A stretch of 64,000 bases of DNA from Micromonospora echinaurantiaca (GTDB lineage: Bacteria > Actinomycetota > Actinomycetes > Mycobacteriales > Micromonosporaceae), in NCBI RefSeq assembly GCF_900090235.1, contig NZ_LT607750.1, positions 1,376,501-1,440,500 on the forward strand, given 5' to 3'. This document shows positions 9,050 to 17,292 of the stretch, piece after piece (the first letter of the stretch is position 1; each line of letters opens with the position of its first letter). The notes below the pieces were generated by a model. That model was not told where the DNA came from. It worked only from the letters and a program-made list of their open reading frames with translations, and did not search any database. The translations under genes and the position numbers were made by a program.

Positions 9050-11152
9050 TCAGTCGAAGCAGTCCTCGACGGTGTTGGCGCAGTTGGTGGGGTCGTTGTC
9101 GGTGATGGTGGAGTCGTCGTCGAGCTTGACCTTGCCATCGTTGTTGAAGATGCCGCCGGCGATCCCCTTGTGGTTCTTGTCCTTGCCGTTGTCCCAACCG
9201 TTGTCCCGGTCGTTGTCCTTCTCGTTGCCGTTGTCGGCCTTGTTCTTGGTGACCTTGGTGTTGGTCAGGGTCACCTTGCCTTCGTTGTTGTAGATGCCGC
9301 CGCCGTTCTTGCCGGCGAAGTTCTCCTTGATCTTGGTGTCGCGCAGGACCAGGGTGGCCCCGTCGTCCTCGCGGTCGTCGCGGTCCTTGTGGTTGGACCA
9401 GTTGCCGCCGTTGTGCTTGTCCTCGAAGGGCTTGCCGTTGAAGACGCCGCCACCGAAGCGGTTCGCGCTGTTCTCGAGGATCTCGCTGTCGGTGACGGTG
9501 GCCGTGGCGCGCTTCTCCTCGTCCTTGTCCTGGCCGTTGGACCAGTGGTTCTTCTTGTCCTTGTCGTCGCTGCTGACGTTGTAGATGCCGCCGCCGTCCT
9601 GGTGGGCCTTGTTCTTCTCGATCTTGCTGTTGTCGACCTTCAGGACCGTGTCGACGGCGGCGATGCCGCCGCCGTTCTCGCCGGCGGTGTTGTTCTTGAT
9701 GAAGGTCCAGCTGACCTCGACGAAGCCGTCGTTGCTGAACAGGCCGCCGCCGTTCTTCTTGGCGGTGTTGCCCTCGATCAGGGTCTTCTCGATCGTGACC
9801 GTGCCGGCCTTGTCGTCGTCGCGCTTGTCGCGGTCGTCGTGGCGGCCGCCGCTGTTGTGGTTGTCCTTGCCGTGGTTGTCCTTGTCCTTGTCCTTGTCCT
9901 TGTCGCCGTGGCCGTTGGCGACGCCGCCGCCGTTCTTGCCCGCGGTGTTGTTGGTGATGCGCGACTCGGGGCCCTTGCCGTCGTGGGAGCCCTTGACGTC
10001 GAGGATGCCGGCGTTGAAGATGGCGCCGCCGTCCTTTCCGGCGTGGTTGTTGTCGAAGGTGCTGCCCTCGGCCTTGACCCGGCCGAAGTTGGCGACGGCA
10101 CCGCCGTTGTTCTCGGCGCTGTTGAGGAAGAACTTGGTGTTCACCAGGTGGGCCTCGCCGCCGCGTTCGACCAGCAGGCCACCGCCGTCGCCCTCGTGCT
10201 CCTTGTCGTCCTTGCGGTCCCGGTCCTTGCCGTCCTTGCCGTTCCAGTCCTTGCCGTCCTTGCCGTCCTTGCCGTCCTTGCCGGACGGCGCCTGGGCGGC
10301 CGCCCGCTGCGCGGCCGCCTTCTGGACGGCAGCCTTCAGGGCCTCCGCCAGCTTGGCCTGCGCCGCCTGCTGCGCAGCCGTCTGCTGCCCGGCCGCCGGC
10401 TGGGCCGGGGCGGGCGCCGGGGCAGGAGCACCGCCGCCGGTCCCGGACTGGTTGCCGTTGGGCTTGTCCTTGCCGTTGGGCTTGTCCTTGCCGTCGTGCT
10501 TGTCCTTGCCGTCGTGCTTGTCCTTGTCGTCGTGCTTGCGGTCCTCGCCGGCGGCGCCGTTACGGACCTCGACGTCCTTGAGGGTCAGGTCGCCGCCGTT
10601 GGCGACGCGGAAGATCCGGAAGCCCTCCTCGGCCTCCCGCTTGATCGTCGCGCCGTTGCCCTCGATGGTGATTTCCTGCTTGATCGTCGGCAGGCCCGCC
10701 TCGGACTTCTTGTCGTGCTGGTCGAGCTCGTAGGTGCAGTCCTTGGCCAGCTTCAGGGTGCCGCCGTCATCACGGTTGGCCAGGTCGAGGGCCTCGACGA
10801 GGGCGTCGTCGTCGCACTCCACCTCCCGCACGTCATCGCGGTCGTCCTTGTCCCTGCCCTTGTCGTCCTTGTCCTTGTCCTTGTGGTCCCGGCCCTTGTC
10901 GTCCTTGGCCTCGTCCTTGGCCTCGTCCTTGGCCTTGTCCTTGCCGTCGTCGCTGACCAGCTGGGAGGTCGACCACTTGACGTCGGTCAGCCGGTGCGAG
11001 CCGGTCACCCCGGTGGTGGCGTAGGCGACGCCCGCGAGGCTGACCGCTCCCGTGAGGCCAGCAACGCCGGTGACGAGCCAGAGCCGGCGCCGGCGGAACG
11101 GTGACGTCTTCTCGCCGGTCGCGTCATTGTTATTGCGAAGGTAGTTGGACAT
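9050..11152 (-). CDS. Secreted right-handed beta-helix protein with Lys/Asp-rich repeat inserts
   Basis: A 700-aa protein. After a twin-arginine-like head (FRRRRLWLVTGVAG) and a signal/membrane helix to about residue 45 comes a long strongly charged stretch of KDKD/KDEAKDD repeats. Parallel beta-helix coils then recur, each with an N-N-x-A-x-x-x-G-G-(G/A)-(I/V) step such as NNTAGENGGGIAAVDT, a pattern shared with pectate-lyase-like and polymorphic outer-membrane-protein repeats. Between coils are K/D/G/N/H-rich inserts made of short tandem DNA repeats, plus an Ala/Gln/Pro-rich helix-forming stretch near 215-265. No catalytic residues or wall-sorting motif are recognisable. ATG 11152 was preferred over upstream starts because the signal sequence follows and AAGGAGAGG lies about 15 bases before it. 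A surface adhesin or cation-binding matrix protein is speculation. Confidence is for the gene and fold. Confidence 0.75.
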   Translation of the reverse strand: MSNYLRNNNDATGEKTSPFRRRRLWLVTGVAGLTGAVSLAGVAYATTGVTGSHRLTDVKWSTSQLVSDDGKDKAKDEAKDEAKDDKGRDHKDKDKDDKGRDKDDRDDVREVECDDDALVEALDLANRDDGGTLKLAKDCTYELDQHDKKSEAGLPTIKQEITIEGNGATIKREAEEGFRIFRVANGGDLTLKDVEVRNGAAGEDRKHDDKDKHDGKDKHDGKDKPNGKDKPNGNQSGTGGGAPAPAPAPAQPAAGQQTAAQQAAQAKLAEALKAAVQKAAAQRAAAQAPSGKDGKDGKDGKDWNGKDGKDRDRKDDKEHEGDGGGLLVERGGEAHLVNTKFFLNSAENNGGAVANFGRVKAEGSTFDNNHAGKDGGAIFNAGILDVKGSHDGKGPESRITNNTAGKNGGGVANGHGDKDKDKDKDNHGKDNHNSGGRHDDRDKRDDDKAGTVTIEKTLIEGNTAKKNGGGLFSNDGFVEVSWTFIKNNTAGENGGGIAAVDTVLKVDNSKIEKNKAHQDGGGIYNVSSDDKDKKNHWSNGQDKDEEKRATATVTDSEILENSANRFGGGVFNGKPFEDKHNGGNWSNHKDRDDREDDGATLVLRDTKIKENFAGKNGGGIYNNEGKVTLTNTKVTKNKADNGNEKDNDRDNGWDNGKDKNHKGIAGGIFNNDGKVKLDDDSTITDNDPTNCANTVEDCFD
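9876..9905 (-). repeat. Hexanucleotide tandem repeat inside the beta-helix gene
   Basis: About five copies of TTGTCC on the + strand, read as (Lys-Asp)n in the gene on the minus strand. Prone to slipped-strand length change in steps of two residues without a frameshift. Confidence 0.85.
10251..10284 (-). repeat. 9-bp tandem repeat inside the beta-helix gene
   Basis: Three full and one partial copy of TTGCCGTCC on the + strand, coding Gly-Lys-Asp triplets on the minus strand. Copy-number change keeps the reading frame. Confidence 0.85.
10454..10543 (-). repeat. 18-bp tandem repeat inside the beta-helix gene
   Basis: Five consecutive 18-base units (two GCCGTTGGGCTTGTCCTT, two with GCCGTCGTG at the left, one diverged last copy). 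They code hexapeptides of the type KDKPNG or KDKHDG. The copies are near identical in DNA, which points to recent expansion. Confidence 0.9.
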
Positions 11153-11371
11153 CAGAGCTCTCTGCCCTCTCCTTGTACCCAGACAAGGTCGCTTCGCCGT
11201 GGCGAGGCGGCCTTCGCTACAAATCGGTTGTAGCTGCTGAACCACACCGTATGAGAGTGTTCTTCACTATGAGGGCGAATCTGAAGAAACCCCACATTGG
11301 GTATAACCGACGCGGACGGCAGGAGCGGGGACACCATGACCGGCTCGGCATGACCGGTACGGAGAACGCGG

Positions 11372-11426
11372 CCGGTGGCGGAAAGCTCACGGACGCCACC
11401 GGCCCGCGACCGGTGGCGGAAAGCTC
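11372..11426. repeat. 17-bp direct repeat CCGGTGGCGGAAAGCTC
   Basis: Two perfect copies at 11372-11388 and 11410-11426, 38 bases apart start to start, about 220-275 bases upstream of the beta-helix gene start. Could be a regulator site or a small duplication; no protein can be named. Confidence 0.7.
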
Positions 11427-11516
11427 GCGGCGAAACCGGGGAGGGGCAACGGTGATGATCGGGCACGCCCGACGTAGCGCTGGGCAGGCAGGGCGTGGGA
11501 GGGCGAGAGACGCCGA

Positions 11517-11577
11517 CGGGCCCCACCATCGGCGTCCTGACGACGAGATACGTCGCAGACGCCGGCGGTGGGGCCCG
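11517..11577 (-). terminator. Long hairpin after the Xaa-Pro aminopeptidase gene
   Basis: Outer arms CGGGCCCCACC (11517-11527) and 11567-11577, an internal 3+3 loop, inner arms GGCGTC/GACGCC (11531-11536 / 11558-11563), so 17 paired bases. It lies 21 bases past the stop codon at 11598. No U-tract, as is common at this GC content. Confidence 0.7.
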
Positions 11578-11597
11578 CCGTGGTCGTACCTGCGGGA

Positions 11598-13079
11598 TCA
11601 GACGGGCAGGCGCGGACCCGCCTCACGCTGCTCGGCCAACCAGGTCTCCACCTCGTCCGCCGCGCGCGGCAGCCCGGCGGAGAGGTTGACCGCGCCGGTG
11701 GCGGTGACCAGGACGTCGTCCTCGATCCGCACGCCGATGCCACGCAGCTCCTCGGGAACCAGCTCGTCCTCGGGCTGGAAATAGAGCCCCGGCTCGACGG
11801 TGAGCACGTAGCCCTCACCCAGCGTGCCGTCCCGGTACATCTCCTTGCGGGCGTTGGCGCAGTCGTGCACGTCGATCCCGAGCATGTGCCCGAAGCCGTG
11901 CAGCGTCCAGCGGCGGTAGACCGTCGACTTCTCGTCCATCGCCTCGTCCACGCTCACCGGCAGCAGGCCCAGGTCGGCCAGGCCCTCGGCGAGCACCCGC
12001 ATGCAGGTCAGGTGCACGTCGCGGAACTTCACCCCCGGCTTGATGAAGTCGATGCCGGCCTGCTGCGAGGCGTGCACGATGTCGTAGACCTGCCGCTGCA
12101 ACGCGGTGAACCGGCCGTTGACCGGCAGCACGCGGGTCACGTCGGCGGTGTAGAGGTTGCGGTTCTCCACGCCCATGTCCATCAGCAGCAGCTCACCCGG
12201 ACGGGTGGCGCCGTTGTTGTGCACCCAGTGCAGGATCGTGGCGTGCTCGCCGCCGCCGACGATCGAGTTGTAGCCGACCTCGTTCCCGTCGTGCCGGGCC
12301 CGCAGCGCGAAGACGCCCTCCAGCAGCCGCTCGGAGACGCTCCGGTCGGCCGGCAGCACCCGGGCCACGTCCTCGAAGCCCCGGACGGTGGCGTCGATGG
12401 CGTCCTGGAGCTGGGCGATCTCCCACTCGTCCTTGACCAACTTGAGCTCCGAGATGGCGATCGCCAGCTCCCGGTCGCGGGCCGGCTGGCCCTCGGCGCG
12501 CGGCCCGTCGTACGGGCGCACGGCCGCATCCACCCGGGCGTCGAAACCGCGCAGCACCCGGGTACGCCCCGGCGCCATGTCGGCCAGCGCGGCCTCCAGC
12601 TCGGTCAGGTCGGCGGTCGGCAGGCCCAGCTCGGTCGACTTCTCGGCCAGGGTGTGCCGCCGGCCGACCCACAGCTCGCCGTGCCGGCTGCGGAAGAACT
12701 CGTCGGTCTGCCGGGACGACCGGGGCCGCATGTACAGCGTCGCCTCGTGCCCCGAGCCGTTCGGCCGCAGCATCAGCACGCTGTCCGGGTCGTGGTCGCC
12801 GGTCAGGTAGGCGAAGTCGCTGCCCGGCCGGAACGGGTGGTCGGTGTCGTTGGCGCGTACCTTCTCACCGCCGGTGGGGATGATCAGCGTTTCGCCCGGG
12901 AAGGCCGCGGAGAGCGCGGCCCGGCGCTTGGCGTAGTTCGGCACCTCCGGCCGGGGGCCGACCGGCAGCGTGGTGTCCCGCCAGCCCTGCCGCATGAACG
13001 ACAGGAACGCCTCCGGAAAGTCCGGGTCGTGCGATTCGGTGCCGTCCGTCGGCTTGCCACCGGTGCGTTCCTCGGTCAT
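11598..13079 (-). CDS. pepP: Xaa-Pro aminopeptidase (M24B, aminopeptidase P)
   Basis: A 493-aa cytosolic metalloprotease that removes N-terminal residues preceding proline. The N-terminal aminopeptidase-P domain (about 50-190, with AFPGETLIIPTGGE) is followed by the pita-bread catalytic domain. The dinuclear-metal ligands are all present: Asp in LLLMDMGVEN, Asp in YTADVTRV, His in FGHMLGIDVHD, Glu in LTVEPGLYF and Glu in GVRIEDDVLV. Length and motifs are typical of the family. The ATG at 13079 has a GGAGGGAG ribosome site. It is divergent from asnB and ends in its own terminator, so it appears monocistronic. Confidence 0.93.
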   Translation of the reverse strand: MTEERTGGKPTDGTESHDPDFPEAFLSFMRQGWRDTTLPVGPRPEVPNYAKRRAALSAAFPGETLIIPTGGEKVRANDTDHPFRPGSDFAYLTGDHDPDSVLMLRPNGSGHEATLYMRPRSSRQTDEFFRSRHGELWVGRRHTLAEKSTELGLPTADLTELEAALADMAPGRTRVLRGFDARVDAAVRPYDGPRAEGQPARDRELAIAISELKLVKDEWEIAQLQDAIDATVRGFEDVARVLPADRSVSERLLEGVFALRARHDGNEVGYNSIVGGGEHATILHWVHNNGATRPGELLLMDMGVENRNLYTADVTRVLPVNGRFTALQRQVYDIVHASQQAGIDFIKPGVKFRDVHLTCMRVLAEGLADLGLLPVSVDEAMDEKSTVYRRWTLHGFGHMLGIDVHDCANARKEMYRDGTLGEGYVLTVEPGLYFQPEDELVPEELRGIGVRIEDDVLVTATGAVNLSAGLPRAADEVETWLAEQREAGPRLPV

Positions 13080-13338
13080 GCTCGCTCCCTCCTCGTTGCT
13101 GGTCCCGACGGTACCGCGCGACCGGCGGCGCAGGGAGCCGGCGGTGGCCCACCGGAGCCCGTCCTGCCGGGCCGGCCGCGGGCGGGTCCGGTACGGGGCG
13201 CGGTCCCGGGCGGCCCGTTACCCGAGGATGCCGCACGTCCCGCCGGGACGCTGGTGTCGGACGCCGCCGCCGGCCGGGCCCCGACGAGAGCCAACGGTGC
13301 CGCGACGTCCGCTCCGGTGCCGTGAAAAGATGACCCCC
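13080..13338. promoter_or_regulatory. Divergent intergenic region pepP / asnB
   Basis: 259 bases between two divergent starts, so promoters for both must lie here. Very GC-rich; I cannot identify convincing -35/-10 boxes or an operator. Confidence 0.4.
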
Positions 13339-15300
13339 ATGTGCGGACTCCTGGCCTTCTTCAGCGCGCGCGGTGACGCCGCGGCCCACCGCGACAACAT
13401 CGCCGGAGCGTTGGAATGCCTGCACCACCGCGGGCCGGACGAGACCGGTGTCGAGGTGGTCGGCGACGCTTCCGGTCGCTACGCGGACGGCGTGTTCGCC
13501 CACAAGCGGCTGGCGATCATCGACGTGGCGCTCAGCCACGAGCCGCTGCCCTACGCCGGCGGGCGCTACCTGCTCACCTTCAACGGCGAGATCTACAACT
13601 ACATCGAGCTGCGCGAGGAGCTGATCCGCGACTACGGCGCCCAGTTCGCCACCAACGGCGACGGCGAGGTGATCGTCGCCGGCTACCACTACTGGGGTGA
13701 GCAGGTGCTCACCCGCCTGCGCGGCATGTTCGCCTTCGTCATCTGGGACCGGCAGGAGCGGCGGGCGTTCGGTGCCCGCGACTACTTCGGCATCAAGCCG
13801 CTGCACTACCTGGAGACCGCGGACGGGCTCTACCTCGCCTCGGAGAAGAAGGCGCTGCTGCCGTTCGCGCACTCCAACTACTCGGGTGACGCCGGTATCG
13901 ACACCGCCAACCTCAGCCACTACCTGACCCTGCAGTACGTCCCGGAGCCGGGCACCCTGCACAAGGGGATCAACCGGATCGGCTCCGGGGAGTACCTGAC
14001 CTGGACCCCGGGCGGGCGGATCGACGTACGCCGGTGGTACCGGCCGGTGTTCCGGCCCGCGCCGGTCGACGACGAGCAGAAGCTCTACCACGAGATCCGG
14101 GAGACGCTGCGGGAGAGCGTCCGGATGCACATGCGCTCGGACGTGCCGGTCGGCTCGTTCCTGTCCAGCGGCATCGACTCCACCGCCGTGGTGGCGCTGG
14201 CCCGCGAGTTCAACCCGAACATCCTCACCTTCACCGTCGGCTACGACGTGCCCGGCTACTCCGAGATCGACGTGGCCCAGGACTCGGCCCGCCACCTCGA
14301 TGTGACCACCATCCCGACCAAGATCGGGCCGCAGGACATGATCGAGGCGCTGCCGAAGATCGTCTGGCACCTGGACGACCCGGTCGCCGATCCGGCGCTG
14401 GTGCCGCTCTACTTCGTGGCGAAGAAGGCCGCCGAGCACGTCACGGTGGTGCTCTCCGGTGAGGGCGCCGACGAGTTCTTCGGCGGCTACACGATCTACC
14501 GCGAACCGCTCTCGCTGAGCAGCGTCAACGGCCTGCCGGGCGGCGTGCAGAAGGGGCTGCGGGCGGTCTCCAAGGCGATCCCGCAGGGGGTCAAGGGCAA
14601 GAGCTTCCTGGAGCGCGGCACCACCCCGATCGAGCAGCGCTACTACGGCAACGCCCGGATGTTCACCGAGGAGGAGAAGCAGCACCTGCTGCGCCGCTAC
14701 GACCCCTCGGTGCGCTACACCGACGTCACCGCGCCGATCTACGCCGAGTGCACCGAGCTGGACGACGTCACCAAGATGCAGTACGTCGACCTCTACACCT
14801 GGCTGCGCGGCGACATCCTGGTCAAGGCCGACCGGATCTCGATGGCCCACTCGCTGGAGGTCCGGGTGCCCTTCCTGGACCGGGAGGTCTTCGACGTGGC
14901 GGCCAAGATCCCGGTCGACCTCAAGCTGCCGCCGCGCTCCGACGCCACCAAGTACGCCATGCGCCAGGCGCTGCAGGGCGTCGTGCCGCCGGCCATCGTC
15001 AACCGCAAGAAGCTCGGCTTCCCGACCCCGACCCGGGTCTGGCTGCGCGGCGAGATGTACGAGTGGGCCCGGCACGTGCTGGCCACCTCCGGCGCCGGCG
15101 ACCTGCTCGACCTGTCGTACGCGCTGCGGCTGCTCGAGGAGCACAAGCGCGAGGAGGCGGACCACTCCCGCAAGGTGTGGACGGTGCTGATCTTCTGCGT
15201 CTGGCACGCCATCTTCGTCGCCAAGACCCTCGACCCGGGCATCCAGCGCAACCAGTCCGCCCTGCTCACCAAGCCCGTCGTCGGCTCCATGGTCCGCTGA
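13339..15300 (+). CDS. asnB: Asparagine synthase (glutamine-hydrolysing)
   Basis: A 653-aa two-domain enzyme converting aspartate, glutamine and ATP to asparagine. Met-Cys-Gly-Leu at the start places the glutaminase nucleophile Cys2 (class II amidotransferase domain, to about 220), with FNGEIYNY as the usual glutamine-pocket motif. The synthase half carries the ATP pyrophosphatase loop SSGIDSTAVVALA (about residue 277) and LSGEGADEFFGGY. The ATG at 13339 is chosen because only this start exposes Cys2; the in-frame ATG three codons upstream would bury it. Followed by an 18-bp palindrome shared with the convergent LPMO gene. An AsnB acting on another amide acceptor is possible but nothing here suggests it. 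Confidence 0.93.
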   Translation: MCGLLAFFSARGDAAAHRDNIAGALECLHHRGPDETGVEVVGDASGRYADGVFAHKRLAIIDVALSHEPLPYAGGRYLLTFNGEIYNYIELREELIRDYGAQFATNGDGEVIVAGYHYWGEQVLTRLRGMFAFVIWDRQERRAFGARDYFGIKPLHYLETADGLYLASEKKALLPFAHSNYSGDAGIDTANLSHYLTLQYVPEPGTLHKGINRIGSGEYLTWTPGGRIDVRRWYRPVFRPAPVDDEQKLYHEIRETLRESVRMHMRSDVPVGSFLSSGIDSTAVVALAREFNPNILTFTVGYDVPGYSEIDVAQDSARHLDVTTIPTKIGPQDMIEALPKIVWHLDDPVADPALVPLYFVAKKAAEHVTVVLSGEGADEFFGGYTIYREPLSLSSVNGLPGGVQKGLRAVSKAIPQGVKGKSFLERGTTPIEQRYYGNARMFTEEEKQHLLRRYDPSVRYTDVTAPIYAECTELDDVTKMQYVDLYTWLRGDILVKADRISMAHSLEVRVPFLDREVFDVAAKIPVDLKLPPRSDATKYAMRQALQGVVPPAIVNRKKLGFPTPTRVWLRGEMYEWARHVLATSGAGDLLDLSYALRLLEEHKREEADHSRKVWTVLIFCVWHAIFVAKTLDPGIQRNQSALLTKPVVGSMVR

Positions 15301-15343
15301 CCCACCCACTCACCCGGCCGGGGCGGGCCGGAGCCCCAACGTG

Positions 15344-15397
15344 GATCAAGAGGTTTGCGTCGCCGGAACGGATCCGGACGACGCAAACCTCTTGATC
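15344..15397. terminator. 18-bp-stem palindrome with inner hairpin, convergent terminator
   Basis: Perfect arms GATCAAGAGGTTTGCGTC (15344-15361) and its complement (15380-15397). The 18-base loop holds a second dyad CCGGA/TCCGG (15363-15367 / 15373-15377). It lies between asnB and the convergent LPMO gene. Same plan as the element at 50737. Confidence 0.8.
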
Positions 15398-15418
15398 ATT
15401 TCGGGGTGGGGAAGGGGG

Positions 15419-16516
15419 TCAGCGGCCGGTGCAGGTGACGGTGGGCAGGGTGTTGGTACCGGTGGTGTTGGCCAGGAAGCCGAAGGTCGTGGTGCCCTCG
15501 GGGGCGATCGTGCCGTTCCAGGAGACGTTGCTCGCCGTCACCGACGTCCCGGACGTGGCGTGCGACGCGTTCCAGATCTGACTGATCGACTGGCCGCTGG
15601 GCCAGGTCCAGGTGGCCGTCCATCCGGACCAGGTCGCGTTGGTGTGGTTCATGATCATGACCTCGCCCTGGAATCCGCCCTGCCAGGAGTTGACCACCTT
15701 GTAGACCGCCATGCAGTCGCCGGTGGGCGGCGGCGTGGTCGGGTCCGGCGGGGGAGTGGTCGGGTCCGGCGGCGGGGTGGTCGGGTCCGGCGGCAGCGTG
15801 CCGCCCGGGCCGACCCCGGTGACCTCACCGTTGCCGCCGTCGAAGGTAACGTCCGAGCAGCCGAAGAAGTTCTCCTGGCTGTCCGAGCGGACCCAGCGCG
15901 AGTAGATGATGTGCCGCCCGCTCTTGCCGGTCGGCAGGTTGCCGCTGAAGTAGTAGTGCCCGTCGTTGGTGCCGACCGCGCCGCGCTGCGGCGGGTTGGT
16001 CACCGTGAGGAACGGCTGCTCCTCCAGGTCGCTCCAGGCCAACGGCCGGGTCGGGCTCCAGCTGTCCTTGGTCACGTAGAAGTAGAACGTGCCCGGGTGG
16101 TGGGCCCAGTTGCTGTACCGGAACTCCATCCGCGCCCCGGCGGTCAGGTGGGTCAGCGGCCAGTCCGTACGGGCCAGGTCGTAGCCGCGGAAACCGGTGT
16201 TGCCACCGCTGCACAGCTGCCCGTCCGGGATGAAGCCGACGGTGCGGCCGCCCGCGTCGGAGCGGAGCACGCTGAACCAGTTGTAGAGCGAGTTGGCGCC
16301 GCTCTGCGCGACCGCGGCGGAGCAGGCGGGGTTGTTCGGCCGGATCTCACCGGTGGCGGTGAGCCCGTCCTTCCAGCACAGGAACGTCCGGCTGCCCGGG
16401 GTCATCGCGGCGCCGTGCGCGGCCGCCGGATCGGGGCCGCTGACCAGCGCGACGGCCCCCACGAGGAGGGTCGCGGCCGCGGTGAGCAACGCGGCCGTAC
16501 GGGAACGGTGGGACAC
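15419..16516 (-). CDS. Secreted lytic polysaccharide monooxygenase (AA10) with CBM2
   Basis: A 365-aa copper enzyme that oxidatively cuts crystalline chitin or cellulose outside the cell. The signal peptide ends AAA|HG, so after cleavage His34 becomes the N-terminal residue of the copper histidine brace; the second brace His is in WAHHPG (139-140). Catalytic domain about 34-225, then a linker of repeated PDPTTPPP, then a C-terminal CBM2 (about 265-365) that keeps all three binding-face tryptophans (VVNSWQGG, QIWNAS, SWNGT). CBM2 suggests cellulose or chitin targeting; substrate cannot be fixed by eye. Start GTG 16516 has AGGAGA 8 bases upstream. The upstream gene is in the same direction but 278 bases away, so it likely has its own promoter. 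Confidence 0.92.
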   Translation of the reverse strand: MSHRSRTAALLTAAATLLVGAVALVSGPDPAAAHGAAMTPGSRTFLCWKDGLTATGEIRPNNPACSAAVAQSGANSLYNWFSVLRSDAGGRTVGFIPDGQLCSGGNTGFRGYDLARTDWPLTHLTAGARMEFRYSNWAHHPGTFYFYVTKDSWSPTRPLAWSDLEEQPFLTVTNPPQRGAVGTNDGHYYFSGNLPTGKSGRHIIYSRWVRSDSQENFFGCSDVTFDGGNGEVTGVGPGGTLPPDPTTPPPDPTTPPPDPTTPPPTGDCMAVYKVVNSWQGGFQGEVMIMNHTNATWSGWTATWTWPSGQSISQIWNASHATSGTSVTASNVSWNGTIAPEGTTTFGFLANTTGTNTLPTVTCTGR

Positions 16517-16643
16517 GGGTTCTCCTGACTCGCGGGGCGTGCCGCCCGAGCCGCCCCGCCGGAAGCGCGTGGGGTTGGCGGCCCCACGGCGACGAGCGGA
16601 TACGACGATCGCGGCGACGACCCCGGCGGGACGCGCGCCGCGA

Positions 16644-16662
16644 CGGCCCGCACTGCGGGCCG
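16644..16662. other. Short hairpin in the LPMO upstream region
   Basis: CGGCCCGC / GCGGGCCG with loop ACT, 128 bases before the LPMO start. Could terminate the upstream NTF2-like gene or sit in the LPMO leader. The rest of 16517-16794 shows no gene. Confidence 0.4.
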
Positions 16663-16794
16663 GTGCCCTCGCGGAAAGAACCCGGCAGCCGTCGGCGCGC
16701 AGCCCACGCGCCGCCCGGCAAGCGTCATCCCACCACGTGCCGGAGCCGGACGCAATAGCCGTCTCTCGATGTGTCAGACGGCCCGGCGCGACCG

Positions 16795-17187
16795 TCAGCC
16801 CGGCGTGGCGGGGGCGTACCGCTCGACCAGGTGCTCCCGGCCGGCCGGCGGCTCGTAGGGCTCCGGCCAGAACTCGGTGATGCCGGCGATCCGGCCGGCG
16901 TCGTCCAGGTCGAAGAAGCTCACCGCGGGCTGGTCGGCGCCGTCGACCGTGCAGGTGATCCAGGTGGCCGCCCGCGGGCCGGCGCCGGCCACCCGGGTCA
17001 CCGTGACGTGCCAGTCGCCCGGGTATTCCTGGTTGAACCGGAGGAAGGCGGACCGGCCGCGGATCCGTTCCCGGGTCTGCGGCAGGTGGTAGACCACCTC
17101 GTCGGCGACCAGCGCAGCGACCCGCGGCCAGTCCCGCGCCTCGCACGCGTCCCAGTACGCCAATACCGTGTCTTCTGCGGTCGTCAT
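16795..17187 (-). CDS. SnoaL/NTF2-like nuclear transport factor 2 family protein
   Basis: A 130-aa protein. MTTAEDTVLAYWDACEARDW, the HLPQ...RGRSAFLRFNQEYP middle and the final FFDLDDAGRIAGITEFW strand fit the SnoaL-like polyketide-cyclase/isomerase fold. The wording of the C-terminal half (cytosolic, DLDDAGRI) is typical of stand-alone actinobacterial SnoaL proteins whose substrates are unknown. Start ATG 17187. It is divergent from the PfkB kinase with 105 bases between them. Confidence 0.7.
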   Translation of the reverse strand: MTTAEDTVLAYWDACEARDWPRVAALVADEVVYHLPQTRERIRGRSAFLRFNQEYPGDWHVTVTRVAGAGPRAATWITCTVDGADQPAVSFFDLDDAGRIAGITEFWPEPYEPPAGREHLVERYAPATPG

Positions 17188-17292
17188 GCCGCGCACTGTG
17201 CCAGCCTGGTGCGACAAGATCTCCCCAGGAGCGTCGACGGGTGCGGACGGTTCCCGGCGGACGGCGCGACCGGTAACGACGGAAGGACCGTG

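Larger units (their letters stand above)
11153..11597. other. 445-base intergenic region upstream of the beta-helix gene
   Basis: No gene is supported here. The part next to the beta-helix start (11200-11310) is clearly AT-richer than average and probably holds its promoter, though I cannot fix -35/-10 boxes. It also contains a 17-bp direct repeat (11372/11410) and, at the far end, the terminator of the aminopeptidase gene. Confidence 0.5.

Noticed and set aside
10201..10543. Regular repeats as a possible CRISPR array
   Set aside because: Units of 9 and 18 bp are directly adjacent without spacers and lie in frame inside a gene.
9170..11104. Long open frames on the + strand over the beta-helix gene (644, 382 and other codons)
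   Set aside because: Products are monotonous Val/Leu or Ser/Leu strings produced by the KD-repeat DNA read backwards; the minus frame has a signal sequence and beta-helix repeats.
13339..15300. AsnB as a secondary-metabolite amidotransferase
   Set aside because: Intact Cys2, glutaminase and synthase motifs, ordinary length and no biosynthetic cluster around it.
12865..15309. 814-codon minus-strand open frame over asnB, and 994 codons over the PBP gene (41502-44486)
   Set aside because: Shadows of well-conserved enzymes; no motifs, Gly/Arg/His-rich.
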